Assembly (NCBI RefSeq): GCF_947496995.1
Contig: NZ_CANMFD010000005.1
Span: 248,001-312,000 of the forward strand
Direction of reading: 5' to 3'
DNA from: an uncultured Roseibium sp.
GTDB lineage: Bacteria > Pseudomonadota > Alphaproteobacteria > Rhizobiales > Stappiaceae
DNA: 64,000 bases
How positions within the stretch are numbered: the stretch's first letter is position 1; each line of letters begins with the position of its first letter. The notes under the pieces were generated by a model. The model searched no databases. It worked only from the letters and a program-made list of their open reading frames with translations, and had not been told where the DNA came from. Below, in pieces: positions 51,156 through 60,494 of this stretch. The position numbers and the translations under genes are program-made.

Positions 51156-51455
51156 TCAGACGTCGGCGACACGCGTGGCACGGGGGTCCGGTTCGTTGTC
51201 GGCGCGAATCTCCAGTGCAAGGGCGTGGACACCGTTCGCGAGTTCCTCCGCCAGAACGTCGTTGACGGCCCGGTGGCGGGCCAGGCGGTTCAGGCCTTCA
51301 AATGCGGAAGCGGCGATCTGGACGCGAAAATGGGTCTCTCCACCCTCTTTCCAGCCGCCATGGCCGCGGTGCTTTTCGGATTCGTCAATGACGTTCAGGT
51401 AGGATGGCGAGAAGGCCGAGGTCAGCTTGCCTACAATAATCTCTTTTGTGCTCAT
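51156..51455 (-). CDS. bolA: BolA-family protein
   Basis: 99 residues from the ATG at 51455; the frame runs 17 codons further upstream without family similarity. The BolA fold is visible as an N-terminal helix (EIIVGKLTSAF), the DESEKHRGH segment with conserved histidine, then HFRVQIAASAFEGLNRLARHRAVNDVLAEEL, ending in a short tail. BolA proteins pair with monothiol glutaredoxins and act in iron-sulfur and redox signalling. It is divergent from the DnaJ-domain gene across 178 nt. Confidence 0.9.
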   Translation of the reverse strand: MSTKEIIVGKLTSAFSPSYLNVIDESEKHRGHGGWKEGGETHFRVQIAASAFEGLNRLARHRAVNDVLAEELANGVHALALEIRADNEPDPRATRVADV

Positions 51456-51633
51456 GTTTTTAACGTGGAGCCCCTGTTTTGAAAGTTCAAGTCTTTGCTG
51501 GCCCAACTACGACTGATATTGTAGCGGGCTTTCCGACGTCCGGGAGTCGCGGCGCCATATTGGCTCCGGCTTCCGGTTCAACGTAATCGCCTGCGGCGTG
51601 TCCGCAGCCTGATGGATCTCAAGATCTTAGCGC

Positions 51634-52224
51634 ATGAAACTGGAATCCAAACTCTTCGATAGCATTCGGGTCAAACCGGACAAGGAACGGGCAAAGCAGG
51701 ACGGTCATCCGGCCTGCGAACATCCGGGATGCAAGAGGCCCGGAACGCACAAGGCACCGAAAGGGCGCGACCGGGAAGGCCAGTATTTCAATTTCTGCGT
51801 CGATCACGTTCGCGAGTACAACAAGTCCTACAATTATTTCAACGGAATGGGCGACGACGATGTGCGGTCCTATCACAAGGACAGCCTGACCGGCCATCGC
51901 CCGACGTGGAAGATGGGCGTCAACCGGGAGGCGGCCGAGGGCCCCGACGGGCATGACACCCGCGCCGACACACGCACAAATGCGCAGCGCAGGGCCGCGC
52001 AGGCGCACCGTCCGCGCCAACGAAAGCTGCTTGCGCTTGAAAAACGCTCGCTGGATGTGCTCAATCTGGCTTACACAGCCCGTGGCACCGAGATAAAAGC
52101 GCGTTATAAAGAGCTTGTGAAATTGAACCATCCGGACGCCAATGGCGGTGACAGGTCTTCCGAAGACCGCCTGCGGGAGATCATTCAGGCCTATAATGTC
52201 CTGAAAAAAGCCGGTTTCCTTTGA
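51634..52224 (+). CDS. DnaJ-domain protein (C-terminal J domain)
   Basis: 196 residues. The J domain is at the C-terminus (residues ~135-196) with the diagnostic His166-Pro167-Asp168 (HPD), needed to stimulate Hsp70/DnaK. Residues ~25-60 hold spaced Cys/His ([12 protein letters not shown] ... FCVDH), which may bind metal. The rest is polar. It looks like the alphaproteobacterial J-protein that commonly sits beside bolA and cobS. A hairpin just after the stop may end transcription, although cobS begins 67 nt later and could be read through. Confidence 0.88.
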   Translation: MKLESKLFDSIRVKPDKERAKQDGHPACEHPGCKRPGTHKAPKGRDREGQYFNFCVDHVREYNKSYNYFNGMGDDDVRSYHKDSLTGHRPTWKMGVNREAAEGPDGHDTRADTRTNAQRRAAQAHRPRQRKLLALEKRSLDVLNLAYTARGTEIKARYKELVKLNHPDANGGDRSSEDRLREIIQAYNVLKKAGFL

Positions 52225-52249
52225 GCTTGCAGGATCCTGCAGGCTTTCT
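52225..52249 (+). terminator. Possible weak terminator after the DnaJ-domain gene
   Basis: GCTTGCAG (52225-52232) and CTGCAGGC (52237-52244) form an 8-bp stem with one G-T pair around a GATC loop, followed by TTTCT. The inner TGCAGGATCCTGCA is a perfect 14-bp palindrome. The T-tract is short, so it may only weaken read-through into cobS. Confidence 0.4.
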
Positions 52250-52291
52250 CCAATTGACCCTTCCCGAGAATTACGGGACTGCGGAGGACTG

Positions 52292-53278
52292 ATGACAGAG
52301 ACGACGACTGCGGCCATCGCCATGCCGGATACTGAAGTTTCCGTGGAAGAGGTTTTCGGTTTCAACTCCGGCCTCAAGGTACCGGCATTTTCCGCGCCGT
52401 CCGAGCATGTACCTGAGCGAGATGAAGATTACCTGTTCGACCGGCCGACAACATTGGCGATTCTCGCCGGCTTTGCGCACAATCGCCGCGTCATGGTGAC
52501 CGGGTACCACGGCACGGGCAAATCGACGCATATCGAGCAGGTCGCCGCGCGTCTCAACTGGCCCTGTATCCGCGTCAACCTGGACAGCCACATCTCGCGA
52601 ATCGATCTTGTCGGCAAGGATGCGATCGTCCTGAAGGACGGCCAGCAGGTGACGGAATTCAAGGACGGGATCCTGCCCTGGGCCTACCAGCACAATGTCG
52701 CGCTGGTCTTCGACGAATATGACGCCGGCCGTCCGGATGTGATGTTCGTGATCCAGCGTATCCTGGAATCCTCCGGCCGCCTGACGCTGCTCGACCAGAG
52801 CCGTGTCATCCGCCCGCACCCTGCGTTCCGACTTTTCGCCACCGCCAACACGGTGGGCCTGGGCGATACCTCCGGCCTTTACCACGGCACGCAGCAGATC
52901 AACCAGGCGCAGATGGACCGCTGGTCGATCGTCACCACGCTGAATTACCTGCCGCACGACAACGAGGTCGACATTGTTCTGGCCAAGGCCAAGCACTTCC
53001 GCACGGATGAAGGCCGCCAGACCGTTTCCAAGATGGTTCGTCTCGCCGACATGACCCGGAATGCTTTCGTCAACGGCGACCTTTCCACGGTCATGAGCCC
53101 GCGGACGGTGATCACCTGGGCGGAAAATGCCGAGATCTTCGGCGATATCGGCTTTTCCTTCCGCCTGACCTTCCTCAACAAATGCGATGACATGGAGCAG
53201 TCCCTCGTCGCCGAGTTCTATCAGCGCTGCTTCGGCGAAGAGCTGCCGGAATCGTCCGTCAACGTGGTGATGAGCTGA
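52292..53278 (+). CDS. cobS: Cobaltochelatase subunit CobS (AAA+ ATPase)
   Basis: 328 residues. An AAA+ ATPase with Walker [10 protein letters not shown] (residues 71-79), Walker [11 protein letters not shown] (~146-155), sensor region [15 protein letters not shown] and a Gln/Arg-rich finger QMDRWSIV. With CobT and the large subunit CobN it inserts cobalt into hydrogenobyrinic acid a,c-diamide in aerobic cobalamin synthesis. Length matches rhizobial CobS. cobT follows 39 nt later; cobN is not in the window. Confidence 0.95.
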   Translation: MTETTTAAIAMPDTEVSVEEVFGFNSGLKVPAFSAPSEHVPERDEDYLFDRPTTLAILAGFAHNRRVMVTGYHGTGKSTHIEQVAARLNWPCIRVNLDSHISRIDLVGKDAIVLKDGQQVTEFKDGILPWAYQHNVALVFDEYDAGRPDVMFVIQRILESSGRLTLLDQSRVIRPHPAFRLFATANTVGLGDTSGLYHGTQQINQAQMDRWSIVTTLNYLPHDNEVDIVLAKAKHFRTDEGRQTVSKMVRLADMTRNAFVNGDLSTVMSPRTVITWAENAEIFGDIGFSFRLTFLNKCDDMEQSLVAEFYQRCFGEELPESSVNVVMS

Positions 53279-53317
53279 GAGGCCCAATGGCACCCAGTGC
53301 AAATGAGGGCTTAGGAA

Positions 53318-55234
53318 GTGCGTGATACACGGGCCAGGCCGGGCAACAATTCCCTTCCGGGCAACAAGCCCGCACCGTCCACCGAGCCGTTCAAGCAGTC
53401 GGTGACCGGGACCATGCGCGCGATTTCGGGCGAAGGGGAGCTGGAGGTGATTTTCTCCGGCGACCGTCCCGGCCTCAGTGGCCTGTCCGCCCGGTTGCCG
53501 GAGCCGTCGCGCAAGCTGAGCGCGCACGAAATCGCCGTGACGCGGGGTCTTTCCGATTCCATGGCGCTGCGCATCGCCTGTCACGACAAGGCGCTGCACG
53601 CCAAGAACATGCCGCAGGGCGCGGAAGGACGGGCGATCTTCGAAGCCCTCGAGCAGGCGCGCTGCGAGGCCGTCGGCGCACGGCGGATGCAGGGTGTTGC
53701 CGACAATCTGGCGGTGATGCTGGACGACAGGTTCCGCAAATCCGGCGCGCCGGACATTGCCAGCCGCGAGGATGCACCGCTTCAGGACGCGCTGTCGCTG
53801 ATGGTGCGCGAGCGGCTTACCGGGGCCACGCCGCCGGAAAGCGCACGAAAGCTCGTCGATATGTGGCGCGGCTGGATCGAGGAAAAGGCCGGCGACGATC
53901 TCGACAGGCTCGAAGCGGAAGTGGAAGATCAGGACCTCTTTGCGGACCGCCTGCGCGATGTGCTCAGGTCCCTCGACATGGCCGACGAGATCGGCGACCG
54001 GGACGAGGACACGGATCCCGATCAGAACGAGGACCAGGGCGACAACGACGAGGCCGAAAGCGGCGACGACGGCGAAGAGGACAGCGGCGAACAGGAAGCC
54101 TCTCCCCAGGAAATGGAACTTTCCGGCGAGGAGCAGGACAGCGGCGACACCGAAGCCGCCGAAGCCGATATGGATGACTTCGCCGACCAGGACATGACTG
54201 AAGAGGCCGAGGAGCCGGGCGAAAGCGACCGGCCCAATTCGCCTTTCAGCAACCGGCCGGAAACCGATTACCGGGTTTTCACCCACCAGTTTGACGAGAC
54301 CGTCACCGCGGAAGAGCTGTGCGACATGGCGGAGCTCGACCGGCTGCGCGGTTTTCTGGACAAGCAACTGACGCCGCTGCAGGGCGCCGTCGCCCGGCTT
54401 GCCAACCGGCTTCAGCGCAAGCTGATGGCACAGCAGAACCGGGCCTGGGATTTCGATCTGGAAGAAGGCTTGCTGGATACGGCGCGGCTGACGCGCGCGG
54501 TGACCGATCCCATGGCGCCTCTGGCGTTCAAGCAGGAGCGGGACACGAATTTCCGCGACACGGTCGTGACGCTGCTGCTCGACAATTCCGGCTCCATGCG
54601 CGGCCGTCCGATTACCGTCGCCGCGACCTGCGCCGATATTCTGGCGCGGACGCTGGAGCGCTGTGGCGTGAAGGTGGAGATCCTCGGCTTCACCACCAAG
54701 GCGTGGAAAGGCGGACAGTCGCGGGAAAGCTGGATCGGCGCCGGCAAACCGCCGACACCCGGACGGCTGAACGATCTGCGGCATATCATCTACAAATCCG
54801 CGGATGCTCCGTGGCGGCGGGCCAGGCGCAATCTCGGCCTGATGATGCGGGAAGGGCTGCTGAAGGAGAATATCGACGGCGAGGCGCTGATGTGGGCGCA
54901 CGACCGGCTGATGGCGCGTCCCGAACAGCGCCGCATCCTGATGATGATCTCCGACGGGGCGCCGGTGGACGACACGACGCTGTCGGTGAACCCGGGTAAC
55001 TACCTGGAGCGCCATCTGCGCTATGTGATCGAAGAAATCGAGACCAGGTCTCCGGTCGAACTGATCGCCATCGGCATCGGCCACGACGTCACGCGCTACT
55101 ATCAGCGTGCGGTGACCATCGTCGATGCGGAGGAACTGGCCGGAGCGATGACCGACCAGTTGGCCAATCTGTTCGACGACAACGTCCAGCAGGACTTCCA
55201 GTCACGCGGGCGCCGCCGCGCCGGCCGCCGTTAA
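53318..55234 (+). CDS. cobT: Cobaltochelatase subunit CobT
   Basis: 638 residues from a GTG at 53318, the first start after an in-frame stop; the next Met is residue 33. The N-terminal part has the [14 protein letters not shown] segment typical of CobT. Residues ~205-300 are strongly acidic (Asp/Glu repeats). A C-terminal von Willebrand A domain has a MIDAS motif [11 protein letters not shown] near nt 54571 and a late [15 protein letters not shown]. CobT partners with CobS in an AAA+ ring that drives cobalt insertion by CobN. Neighbours and length fit. The ribosome site is poorly spaced, so the start is uncertain. Confidence 0.94.
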   Translation: MRDTRARPGNNSLPGNKPAPSTEPFKQSVTGTMRAISGEGELEVIFSGDRPGLSGLSARLPEPSRKLSAHEIAVTRGLSDSMALRIACHDKALHAKNMPQGAEGRAIFEALEQARCEAVGARRMQGVADNLAVMLDDRFRKSGAPDIASREDAPLQDALSLMVRERLTGATPPESARKLVDMWRGWIEEKAGDDLDRLEAEVEDQDLFADRLRDVLRSLDMADEIGDRDEDTDPDQNEDQGDNDEAESGDDGEEDSGEQEASPQEMELSGEEQDSGDTEAAEADMDDFADQDMTEEAEEPGESDRPNSPFSNRPETDYRVFTHQFDETVTAEELCDMAELDRLRGFLDKQLTPLQGAVARLANRLQRKLMAQQNRAWDFDLEEGLLDTARLTRAVTDPMAPLAFKQERDTNFRDTVVTLLLDNSGSMRGRPITVAATCADILARTLERCGVKVEILGFTTKAWKGGQSRESWIGAGKPPTPGRLNDLRHIIYKSADAPWRRARRNLGLMMREGLLKENIDGEALMWAHDRLMARPEQRRILMMISDGAPVDDTTLSVNPGNYLERHLRYVIEEIETRSPVELIAIGIGHDVTRYYQRAVTIVDAEELAGAMTDQLANLFDDNVQQDFQSRGRRRAGRR

Positions 55235-55251
55235 TCGGCACGGCGCGACGC

Positions 55252-56289
55252 ATGACGGGAAGACGATTCCGGCATTTTCAGAAATCCGCAGCTGTCCTGG
55301 CCGTTATGGCCGCCGTCCTTGCGTCACCGGTCGCCGGGTTTGCCGACGAACCGTTGAGCCAGGGAAAGCCCGTCAATGTCCGGACCAAGGCAATCGACAT
55401 CTTCCAGATCGGCCGTGAAGAGCGGACTTTCGGCAAGCTGACATTTCTCGGCGGGTTGGAGCTGCTGGCGTCCGATCGGGAGATCGGGGGACTTTCCGGA
55501 CTTATCAGTCTTGAAGGCGGGAACGCCTTCCTCGCGGTGACGGACCACGGTCATTGGGTGAGCGGCCGGATCGTGCAGACAGCGGAAGGGACGCCGCTGG
55601 ATGTTTCCGGTGTCCGCATGGCGCCGCTGCTCGGCGCGGACGGCAAAGCCCTCAAGGCCCGTTGGGGCCATGACACGGAAGCCCTGGCGCTGGATGGCTC
55701 CGATCTTTACGTGACCGCCGAAACCCGAAACGCGATCTACCGTTACCCCTGGCCGCTGACAACGGGCAAGGAGCGCATGCTCGGCGAAGTGAAGCTTGCC
55801 GAGGATATCCGCGCGCTTCCCCGTAACACTGGGCTGGAAGCGCTGGCCGTCGCGCCCGGTGGCAGTTCCGTCGCGGGCAGTCTGATTGCTGTCGCCGAAT
55901 CCCCGGCAGGCGAGGGGAGCGATCTCGAGGGCTACATCATCGGGCCGGACGGGACGGACAGGTTCGGGATCCGACGGCATGACGGGTTCGACGCCACGGA
56001 CGCGGCTTTTCTGCCCGATGGCGACATGTTGCTTCTGGAGCGCCGGTTCACGTTGCTCGACCTGATCGGCCTGCGGCTGCGCCGCTTCCCGGGCGAGTCT
56101 ATTCGGCCGGATGCCCTTCTGGAGGGCGAATTGCTGCTTGAGGCGGATTTCGGCTACCAGATCGACAATATGGAAGCGCTGGCGGTCCACCGGAACGAGG
56201 CCGGCGAAACAATCCTGACCCTGCTGTCCGACGACAACAGATCGTTTCTCCAACGAACGATCCTGCTGAGGTTCCGTCTGGACGATTAG
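55252..56289 (+). CDS. Esterase-like activity of phytase family protein, exported
   Basis: 345 residues. The N-terminus (residues 1-~32) is a signal peptide (basic start, Ala/Val core, GFADEP end), so it acts in the periplasm. The rest resembles the phytase-like beta-propeller family: GGLSGLISLEGGNAFLAVTDHGHWVSG, an RWGHDTEALALDG segment, NTGLEALAVAP and NMEALAV repeats. Such repeats of E-A-L-A-V at blade ends are typical. The activity is not settled for this family (phosphatase or esterase). It starts 17 nt after the cobT stop and could be co-transcribed with it. Confidence 0.8.
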   Translation: MTGRRFRHFQKSAAVLAVMAAVLASPVAGFADEPLSQGKPVNVRTKAIDIFQIGREERTFGKLTFLGGLELLASDREIGGLSGLISLEGGNAFLAVTDHGHWVSGRIVQTAEGTPLDVSGVRMAPLLGADGKALKARWGHDTEALALDGSDLYVTAETRNAIYRYPWPLTTGKERMLGEVKLAEDIRALPRNTGLEALAVAPGGSSVAGSLIAVAESPAGEGSDLEGYIIGPDGTDRFGIRRHDGFDATDAAFLPDGDMLLLERRFTLLDLIGLRLRRFPGESIRPDALLEGELLLEADFGYQIDNMEALAVHRNEAGETILTLLSDDNRSFLQRTILLRFRLDD

Positions 56290-56403
56290 GCGATAGGCAG
56301 CTTTATCAGCTGCCGTCAGGCGCGAGAGATGTTGCCGCGGTGTGCGGTGCCCGAAACAAGCGCCTGTGGGCGATTTTCAGGCCGATGACAAATCTGCTTC
56401 GTC

Positions 56404-56444
56404 TTTCCGGACAAGTGCAGCGTCGCTGCACGCTGATCCGGAAA
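56404..56444. repeat. REP-like hairpin 1
   Basis: Nested inverted repeats: outer TTTCCGGA (56404-56411) with TCCGGAAA (56437-56444), inner GTGCAGCG (56415-56422) with CGCTGCAC (56424-56431). Both arms pair perfectly. The layout resembles intergenic palindromic elements (REP/ERIC-like) that recur across a genome, but recurrence cannot be tested in one window. Confidence 0.5.
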
Positions 56445-56537
56445 CCAGCACGTCAGCGCGAGCGCAAGCGAGCACTCAACCAGTCAAGTCTCTGAAATCA
56501 TGGAACAAGACGCGCCTATGGCGCGAAATATGTCTGG

Positions 56538-56582
56538 ATCCCGGATCTGGCCATGCAGCTATCGCTGCAGACCGTCCGGGAT
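56538..56582. repeat. REP-like hairpin 2
   Basis: ATCCCGGA (56538-56545) and TCCGGGAT (56575-56582) pair perfectly; inside, GCAG (56555-56558) faces CTGC (56565-56568). It shares the CCGGA-type arms and GCAG/CTGC core with the first hairpin, so the two may be copies of one element family. Confidence 0.5.
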
Positions 56583-56657
56583 GACCGCCGAGGGTAGTAT
56601 TTAGTCTCTCGGTTCACTCAACAGAGTTGATGACCGCAAGGGTTCGTCAGCACTCTG

Positions 56658-56680
56658 AAGCGCCCGGTGGGCGCTTTTTT
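56658..56680 (+). terminator. Intrinsic terminator, rightward
   Basis: AAGCGCCC (56658-56665), loop GGT, GGGCGCTT (56669-56676) and a T-run to 56680: a classic intrinsic terminator read rightward. The nearest + strand gene ends 370 nt upstream, so it either ends that long transcript or a short unannotated RNA. Read leftward it has no T-run, so it does not serve the leftward transporter gene. Confidence 0.75.
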
Positions 56681-56705
56681 CATGTGCTTGAAGTCGCGGG
56701 AAGCT

Positions 56706-57371
56706 TCAGGCCGCTGATCCGTTCGGGGCGGGCTGGAAGATGCCGAGGAGAACCCGATAGGGCGCCAGCAACGCGACCGCGACCAGCATCTTCACCAGGA
56801 AATCGCCGGCTGCGAGGGAAACCCACAACAGCGCCTGGGGCTCTTCGGAGATGCCGAGGAACGGGACAGGAAAGGCGAGTGAGCCGTCTTCCATGCCGAA
56901 GAAGAGATCGATGAAGGCGAAGCTTGCCGAGAAGGCAATGCCGAAGAACAGGATCGTATCGACCACCGAACCGATCAGGGAAGAAACGACCGGCGCCTTC
57001 CACCATGTCGAGCGGCGCAGGCGGTTGAAGATGGTGACGTCGAGGAGCTGGGCGACCAGGAACGCGGAGCCGGAGGCGATCGCAATGCGCGGGGTTGCCA
57101 GCCAGACGGACAGAACCACCGCGATCAGGAAGCCGGCGATCACCACCTTGCGGGCGGCGGCCGGTCCGAAGCGGCGGTTGGTCAGATCCGTAACCAGAAA
57201 TGCGACGGGATAGGTGAAGGCACCCCACGTCAGCGTATCGGCCAGATTGACGCCGCCGACAATGTGCTCGACGGGGAACTGGACAAGATAGTTGGAGGCC
57301 ACAACGACAATCGCCATCGCGAGGATCGCGATGGCGTGATGGCCCGCGGAAAAATTCCGGGTATCCGTCAT
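56706..57371 (-). CDS. Queuosine-precursor transporter (VUT/YhhQ family)
   Basis: 221 residues, about six membrane helices. Family marks: a first helix ending in ASNYLVQFPV, LADTLTWGAFTYPVAFLVTDLTNRRFGPAAARKVV (a long conserved loop-helix with DLTN), and SSLIGSVVDTILFFGIAF. VUT/YhhQ proteins take up preQ0/preQ1-type queuosine precursors across the inner membrane. It starts 26 nt after the rpmB stop on the same strand, so it is probably read through from rpmB. A short CCCC-TT-GGGG element covers the ribosome-site region, which might affect translation. Confidence 0.88.
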   Translation of the reverse strand: MTDTRNFSAGHHAIAILAMAIVVVASNYLVQFPVEHIVGGVNLADTLTWGAFTYPVAFLVTDLTNRRFGPAAARKVVIAGFLIAVVLSVWLATPRIAIASGSAFLVAQLLDVTIFNRLRRSTWWKAPVVSSLIGSVVDTILFFGIAFSASFAFIDLFFGMEDGSLAFPVPFLGISEEPQALLWVSLAAGDFLVKMLVAVALLAPYRVLLGIFQPAPNGSAA

Positions 57372-57396
57372 GATTTTTACCCCAAGGGGTTGGAAT

Positions 57397-57702
57397 TTAG
57401 GCGGCAGCGGAAGCTGCGGCTTCAGCCTGCTTGCGCTTGATGCTGACCTTGATCTTGCGGGCAGCGTCGGAGAGCTGCGCGTCGGAAGCCTTGCTCAGGT
57501 AAGCGTCGAGGCCGCCACGGTGCTCAACGGAGCGCAGGGCATGAGCCGAGACTTTCAGCTTGAAGGTTTCGCCAAGCGTGTCGCTCATGAGAGACACGTT
57601 GCACAGGTTCGGCAGGAACCGGCGGCGGGATCTGTTGTTCGCATGCGAGACGTTGTTGCCCGTCATCACATCTTTACCGGAAAGTTCGCAACGGCGTGCC
57701 AT
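57397..57702 (-). CDS. rpmB: Large ribosomal subunit protein bL28
   Basis: 101 residues from the ATG at 57702, which has AAAGGTG upstream; the open frame continues 89 codons further without family similarity. The start [10 protein letters not shown], then the [14 protein letters not shown] segment and the [11 protein letters not shown] end are typical of alphaproteobacterial bL28, which has a long form with an Ala-rich tail. It sits in the 50S subunit near the peptidyl-transferase region. The upstream stretch is shared with a divergent DUF3108 gene. Confidence 0.96.
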   Translation of the reverse strand: MARRCELSGKDVMTGNNVSHANNRSRRRFLPNLCNVSLMSDTLGETFKLKVSAHALRSVEHRGGLDAYLSKASDAQLSDAARKIKVSIKRKQAEAAASAAA

Positions 57703-58114
57703 GATATCACCTTTTGTTTTCGTGGCCGGGCCGTTACATGGAACCCGGCAAGTCCAAACCGGAACCGGCGCGGACCTTAGGTCCGGCGACATCGTCTCCG
57801 GCAATTCTCGGAAAAAAGTTGCCCCGCTATACTGGCAGCGCGCGCCAGCGTCAAGACATCTCCGGCGATTTGGCAAGATTCTGTGATTTTTCTCCGCAGG
57901 AAGGTCCTCCGGGAGGCTCGGGAATGAATATTCATTGCGGCTATAGCGATTTTCAACAGTTCTCGACACCGGACGTTAACCAGTCAGTTACCATAATTTA
58001 GAATGATTGGTTGCGTTCATCGGGCGGAATTCGTGATATCCTTGCCGTTACGGAACACTTTTGGCGCGCGGGGGCGCAATTCGCTGCCGGATCTGGCAGT
58101 GCGGAGGTTTTGAG
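57703..58114. other. Divergent promoter region between rpmB and the DUF3108 gene, 412 nt
   Basis: No gene seen. It carries a perfect 14-bp palindrome (57923-57936) and a 9-bp inverted repeat with one mismatch (57978-58012), listed separately, in a locally AT-rich stretch (57920-58015). Promoters for both directions are expected here but could not be placed exactly. Confidence 0.5.
57923..58012. promoter_or_regulatory. Palindrome and inverted repeat, possible operators
   Basis: AATGAATATTCATT (57923-57936) is a perfect palindrome. AACCAGTCA (57978-57986) and TGATTGGTT (58004-58012) form an inverted repeat with one mismatch and a 17-nt spacer. They lie 102-192 nt before the DUF3108 start. A regulator binding site is plausible; no known consensus is matched. 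Confidence 0.35.
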
Positions 58115-58960
58115 GTGTTTGGTTTTAGGTTTTCATCGGGTCTGATCCCGGAACGGCTGATTGCTCTGCCGATGCTTGCGGGCGCGTTGTTGATTTCACC
58201 GGCTCATGCGGAAAAGAGCAGTGTCGGCGGCCTTTATTCCATCTCCATCGCCGGTTTCAAGGTCGGCCGGGGATCGCTCTCGCTTGTCATGCAGGGCAAC
58301 GCCTATTCCGCCAAGGTCAGCCTGGAGCCGGCTGGCATCGGAACGCTGTTTTCCACCGGCAAGGGCGGGGCGGAAGCTTCCGGCTGGCTGGTGGGCTCGC
58401 GGGTCGTGCCGTCCAAGTACCGTATGGCCTCCCATGCGGCGAACATCGATTTTCACGTCAAGCTGAGCCAGGGCTCCGGCAGCATCCGATCCATGGATGT
58501 GGCGCCGCAGTTCAAGCCGAATGCGGAACGCATCAAGGTCACCAACCGTCATACCAGCAATGCTATCGATCCGCTGAGCGCGGCGCTGATGCCGGTCGGC
58601 CGTGCCAAGGACAGCCTGGGTCCGAAGGCCTGCTCGCGCAAATTGCCGATTTTCGACGGCTGGACCCGGTTCGACATCAAGCTGAGCTATGAGGGAACCA
58701 AGGAGGTTTCCGGGCGCGGGTATGACGGACCGGTGGTCGTGTGCAAGGCGCGCTGGGTTCCGGTTGCCGGTCACCGCCCGTCCAAGGAGTCCGTCAAGCA
58801 TATGGCCAAGGCCAACATGGAGGTCTGGGTTGCGCCGATGGGCCGCGAAAACGTCCTGATCCCCTACCGGATTTCGATCGACACGCAGACCGGCCGTCTG
58901 GTCGTTGAAGCCTCCAAGCTGAACATCGAGGGCGCAGGTAGCGATCAGGCCTCCCGCTGA
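58115..58960 (+). CDS. DUF3108-domain exported protein
   Basis: 281 residues from a GTG at 58115 with GGAGG upstream; a TTG at 58061 would add 18 residues. An N-terminal signal peptide (PMLAGALLISPAHA then EKSS) is followed by a DUF3108-type beta-rich domain: YSISIAGFKVGRGSLSL, SLEPAGIGTLFSTGKGGAEASGW, PIFDGWTRFDIKLSYEG and a late ENVLIPYRISIDTQTGRLVVEAS. DUF3108 proteins are periplasmic or outer-membrane-associated with an unresolved function. The conserved neighbour is rpmB, divergent. It ends 220 nt before accA. Confidence 0.8.
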   Translation: MFGFRFSSGLIPERLIALPMLAGALLISPAHAEKSSVGGLYSISIAGFKVGRGSLSLVMQGNAYSAKVSLEPAGIGTLFSTGKGGAEASGWLVGSRVVPSKYRMASHAANIDFHVKLSQGSGSIRSMDVAPQFKPNAERIKVTNRHTSNAIDPLSAALMPVGRAKDSLGPKACSRKLPIFDGWTRFDIKLSYEGTKEVSGRGYDGPVVVCKARWVPVAGHRPSKESVKHMAKANMEVWVAPMGRENVLIPYRISIDTQTGRLVVEASKLNIEGAGSDQASR

Positions 58961-59180
58961 AGTCGTCCGTTGAAGAGGAAAGCGCCCCGGCGCGTGGCCG
59001 GGTCGTCCCTTGTCGACCCGAGTTTGGAGGTAGGAGGGCAAAGCGAAGGCTTGCGCCTCCTTGCGTCTCTTGTTACAGCCCACCACATCATGCTGTCCGG
59101 GCCAAGAATGCCCATGTAACTGTTTTCCGGAGTGGCCGCTTTCTTGAGGCGGTGCCGGCTTGTCTCAGGTAACCGAGTAA

Positions 59181-60137
59181 ATGCGCAGCTATTTGGAATT
59201 CGAAAAGCCCGTTGCAGACATAGAAGGCAAGATCCAGGAGTTGCGGGCGCTGGCCGCCGGTGGCGAAACGGTCAATGTCGAGGACGAAATCGCCCGGCTG
59301 AAGGCAAAATCCTCGCAAACGCTGAAGGAACTCTATTCCAAGCTGACGCCCTGGCAGAAAACGCTTGTCGCCCGTCATCCGGACAGGCCGCATGCCGTCG
59401 ATTACATCGCCGGGCTGATCGAGGATTTCACTCCGCTCGCCGGTGACCGCAAATTTGCCGAAGATCACGCGATGATCGCCGGGATCGGCCGGTTCCGCGG
59501 CCAGTCCGTGGCGGTTCTGGCCCAGGAAAAGGGTCACAACACCGAGACGCGGCTGAAGCATAATTTCGGCATGGTCCGGCCGGAAGGCTATCGCAAGGCG
59601 GTCCGGATCATGGAAATGGCCGAGCGCTTCGGCCTGTCGCTGATCACCTTCGTCGACACGTCCGGCGCCTATCCGGGCCGTGGCGCGGAAGAACGCGGGC
59701 AGTCGGAGGCGATTGCACGCTCGACCGATGCCGGTCTCGGCCTTGCCACACCATCCGTATCCGTGGTGATCGGTGAAGGCGGTTCGGGCGGAGCCATTGC
59801 GATTGCGACCGCCAACAAGGTGCTGATGATGGAGCATGCCATCTATTCGGTGATCTCGCCGGAAGGCGCGGCTTCCATCCTGTGGCGGGACAGCACCAAG
59901 GCGCAGGACGCGGCGACCGCGTTGAAAATCACCGCTCAGGACCTCAAGCAACTGGGTGTGATCGACGGAATCATCGAGGAACCGGTCGGCGGCGCGCACC
60001 GTGCCCGCGAGATCGTGATCGACTCCGCGGGGAAGTCCATCGAGGCTGCGCTGAAAACACTGTCGGGTCTGAGCGCGGACGAACTGCGCAAGCAGCGGCG
60101 CGAGAAATTCATCTCCATAGGCCGCACACTCGGCTGA
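59181..60137 (+). CDS. accA: Acetyl-CoA carboxylase carboxyltransferase subunit alpha
   Basis: 318 residues, the usual length. The N-terminus has the [17 protein letters not shown] segment and the body the crotonase-like carboxyltransferase marks: [63 protein letters not shown] and [12 protein letters not shown]. With AccD it transfers carboxyl from biotin to acetyl-CoA, giving malonyl-CoA for fatty-acid synthesis. A possible terminator hairpin follows at 60217-60240. The ribosome site is weak. Confidence 0.96.
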   Translation: MRSYLEFEKPVADIEGKIQELRALAAGGETVNVEDEIARLKAKSSQTLKELYSKLTPWQKTLVARHPDRPHAVDYIAGLIEDFTPLAGDRKFAEDHAMIAGIGRFRGQSVAVLAQEKGHNTETRLKHNFGMVRPEGYRKAVRIMEMAERFGLSLITFVDTSGAYPGRGAEERGQSEAIARSTDAGLGLATPSVSVVIGEGGSGGAIAIATANKVLMMEHAIYSVISPEGAASILWRDSTKAQDAATALKITAQDLKQLGVIDGIIEEPVGGAHRAREIVIDSAGKSIEAALKTLSGLSADELRKQRREKFISIGRTLG

Positions 60138-60494
60138 GAGCTGTAAGGGCTTTTGTTTGGCTGTTGAGGCGCCGGTTACGCCAATTTACTGAAATTTCAG
60201 CAGAATATTCGCAATTCCCGGCACAAAGCTGCCGGGTTTGCCATTGTCTGGCCAGAATTTTCCCGCACTCAGGTCACCATGGACAAGGGCTGAAACCGGT
60301 CTTTCTGCGAAAATGGTTGTCATCACCGGAATTTGGTTCGCAGGTGAGAACAAGATTCAGTAACTTATCGTCAACCATCGTACCCTAGCCTCGCGCAGGG
60401 GCGAAATGACTGGAAATACGAGCGGATCGTCTTGGCACACGGCTGAAGGCCGCCAGCGGTTTCCGGCAAGTTCGGGCGAGTTTGGGATAGTATC
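60138..60494. other. Intergenic region, 357 nt
   Basis: No gene seen. After accA comes a probable terminator (60217-60240). The second half, up to the L,D-transpeptidase start, should hold that gene's promoter; I cannot place its boxes. Confidence 0.5.
60217..60240 (+). terminator. Probable terminator after accA
   Basis: CCCGGCA (60217-60223), loop CAAAGC, TGCCGGG (60230-60236), then TTTG. The stem is perfect but the T-tract is short, so efficiency is uncertain. It lies 80 nt beyond the accA stop. Confidence 0.45.

Larger units (their letters stand above)
56290..56705. other. Intergenic region, 416 nt, with palindromes and a terminator
   Basis: No protein gene seen on either strand. It contains two REP-like hairpins (56404-56444 and 56538-56582) and a rightward intrinsic terminator (56658-56680), listed separately. 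The stretch 56584-56657 before the terminator has no gene, so a small RNA ending there cannot be excluded. Confidence 0.55.

Noticed and set aside
52271-55084. 937-codon minus-strand frame across cobS and cobT
   Set aside because: Antisense shadow; both CobS and CobT carry clear family motifs on the plus strand.
57372-57396. preQ1 riboswitch before the queuosine-precursor transporter
   Set aside because: The gap to rpmB is only 25 nt and shows just a small CCCC-TT-GGGG element; it does not match the preQ1-I or preQ1-II core I know.
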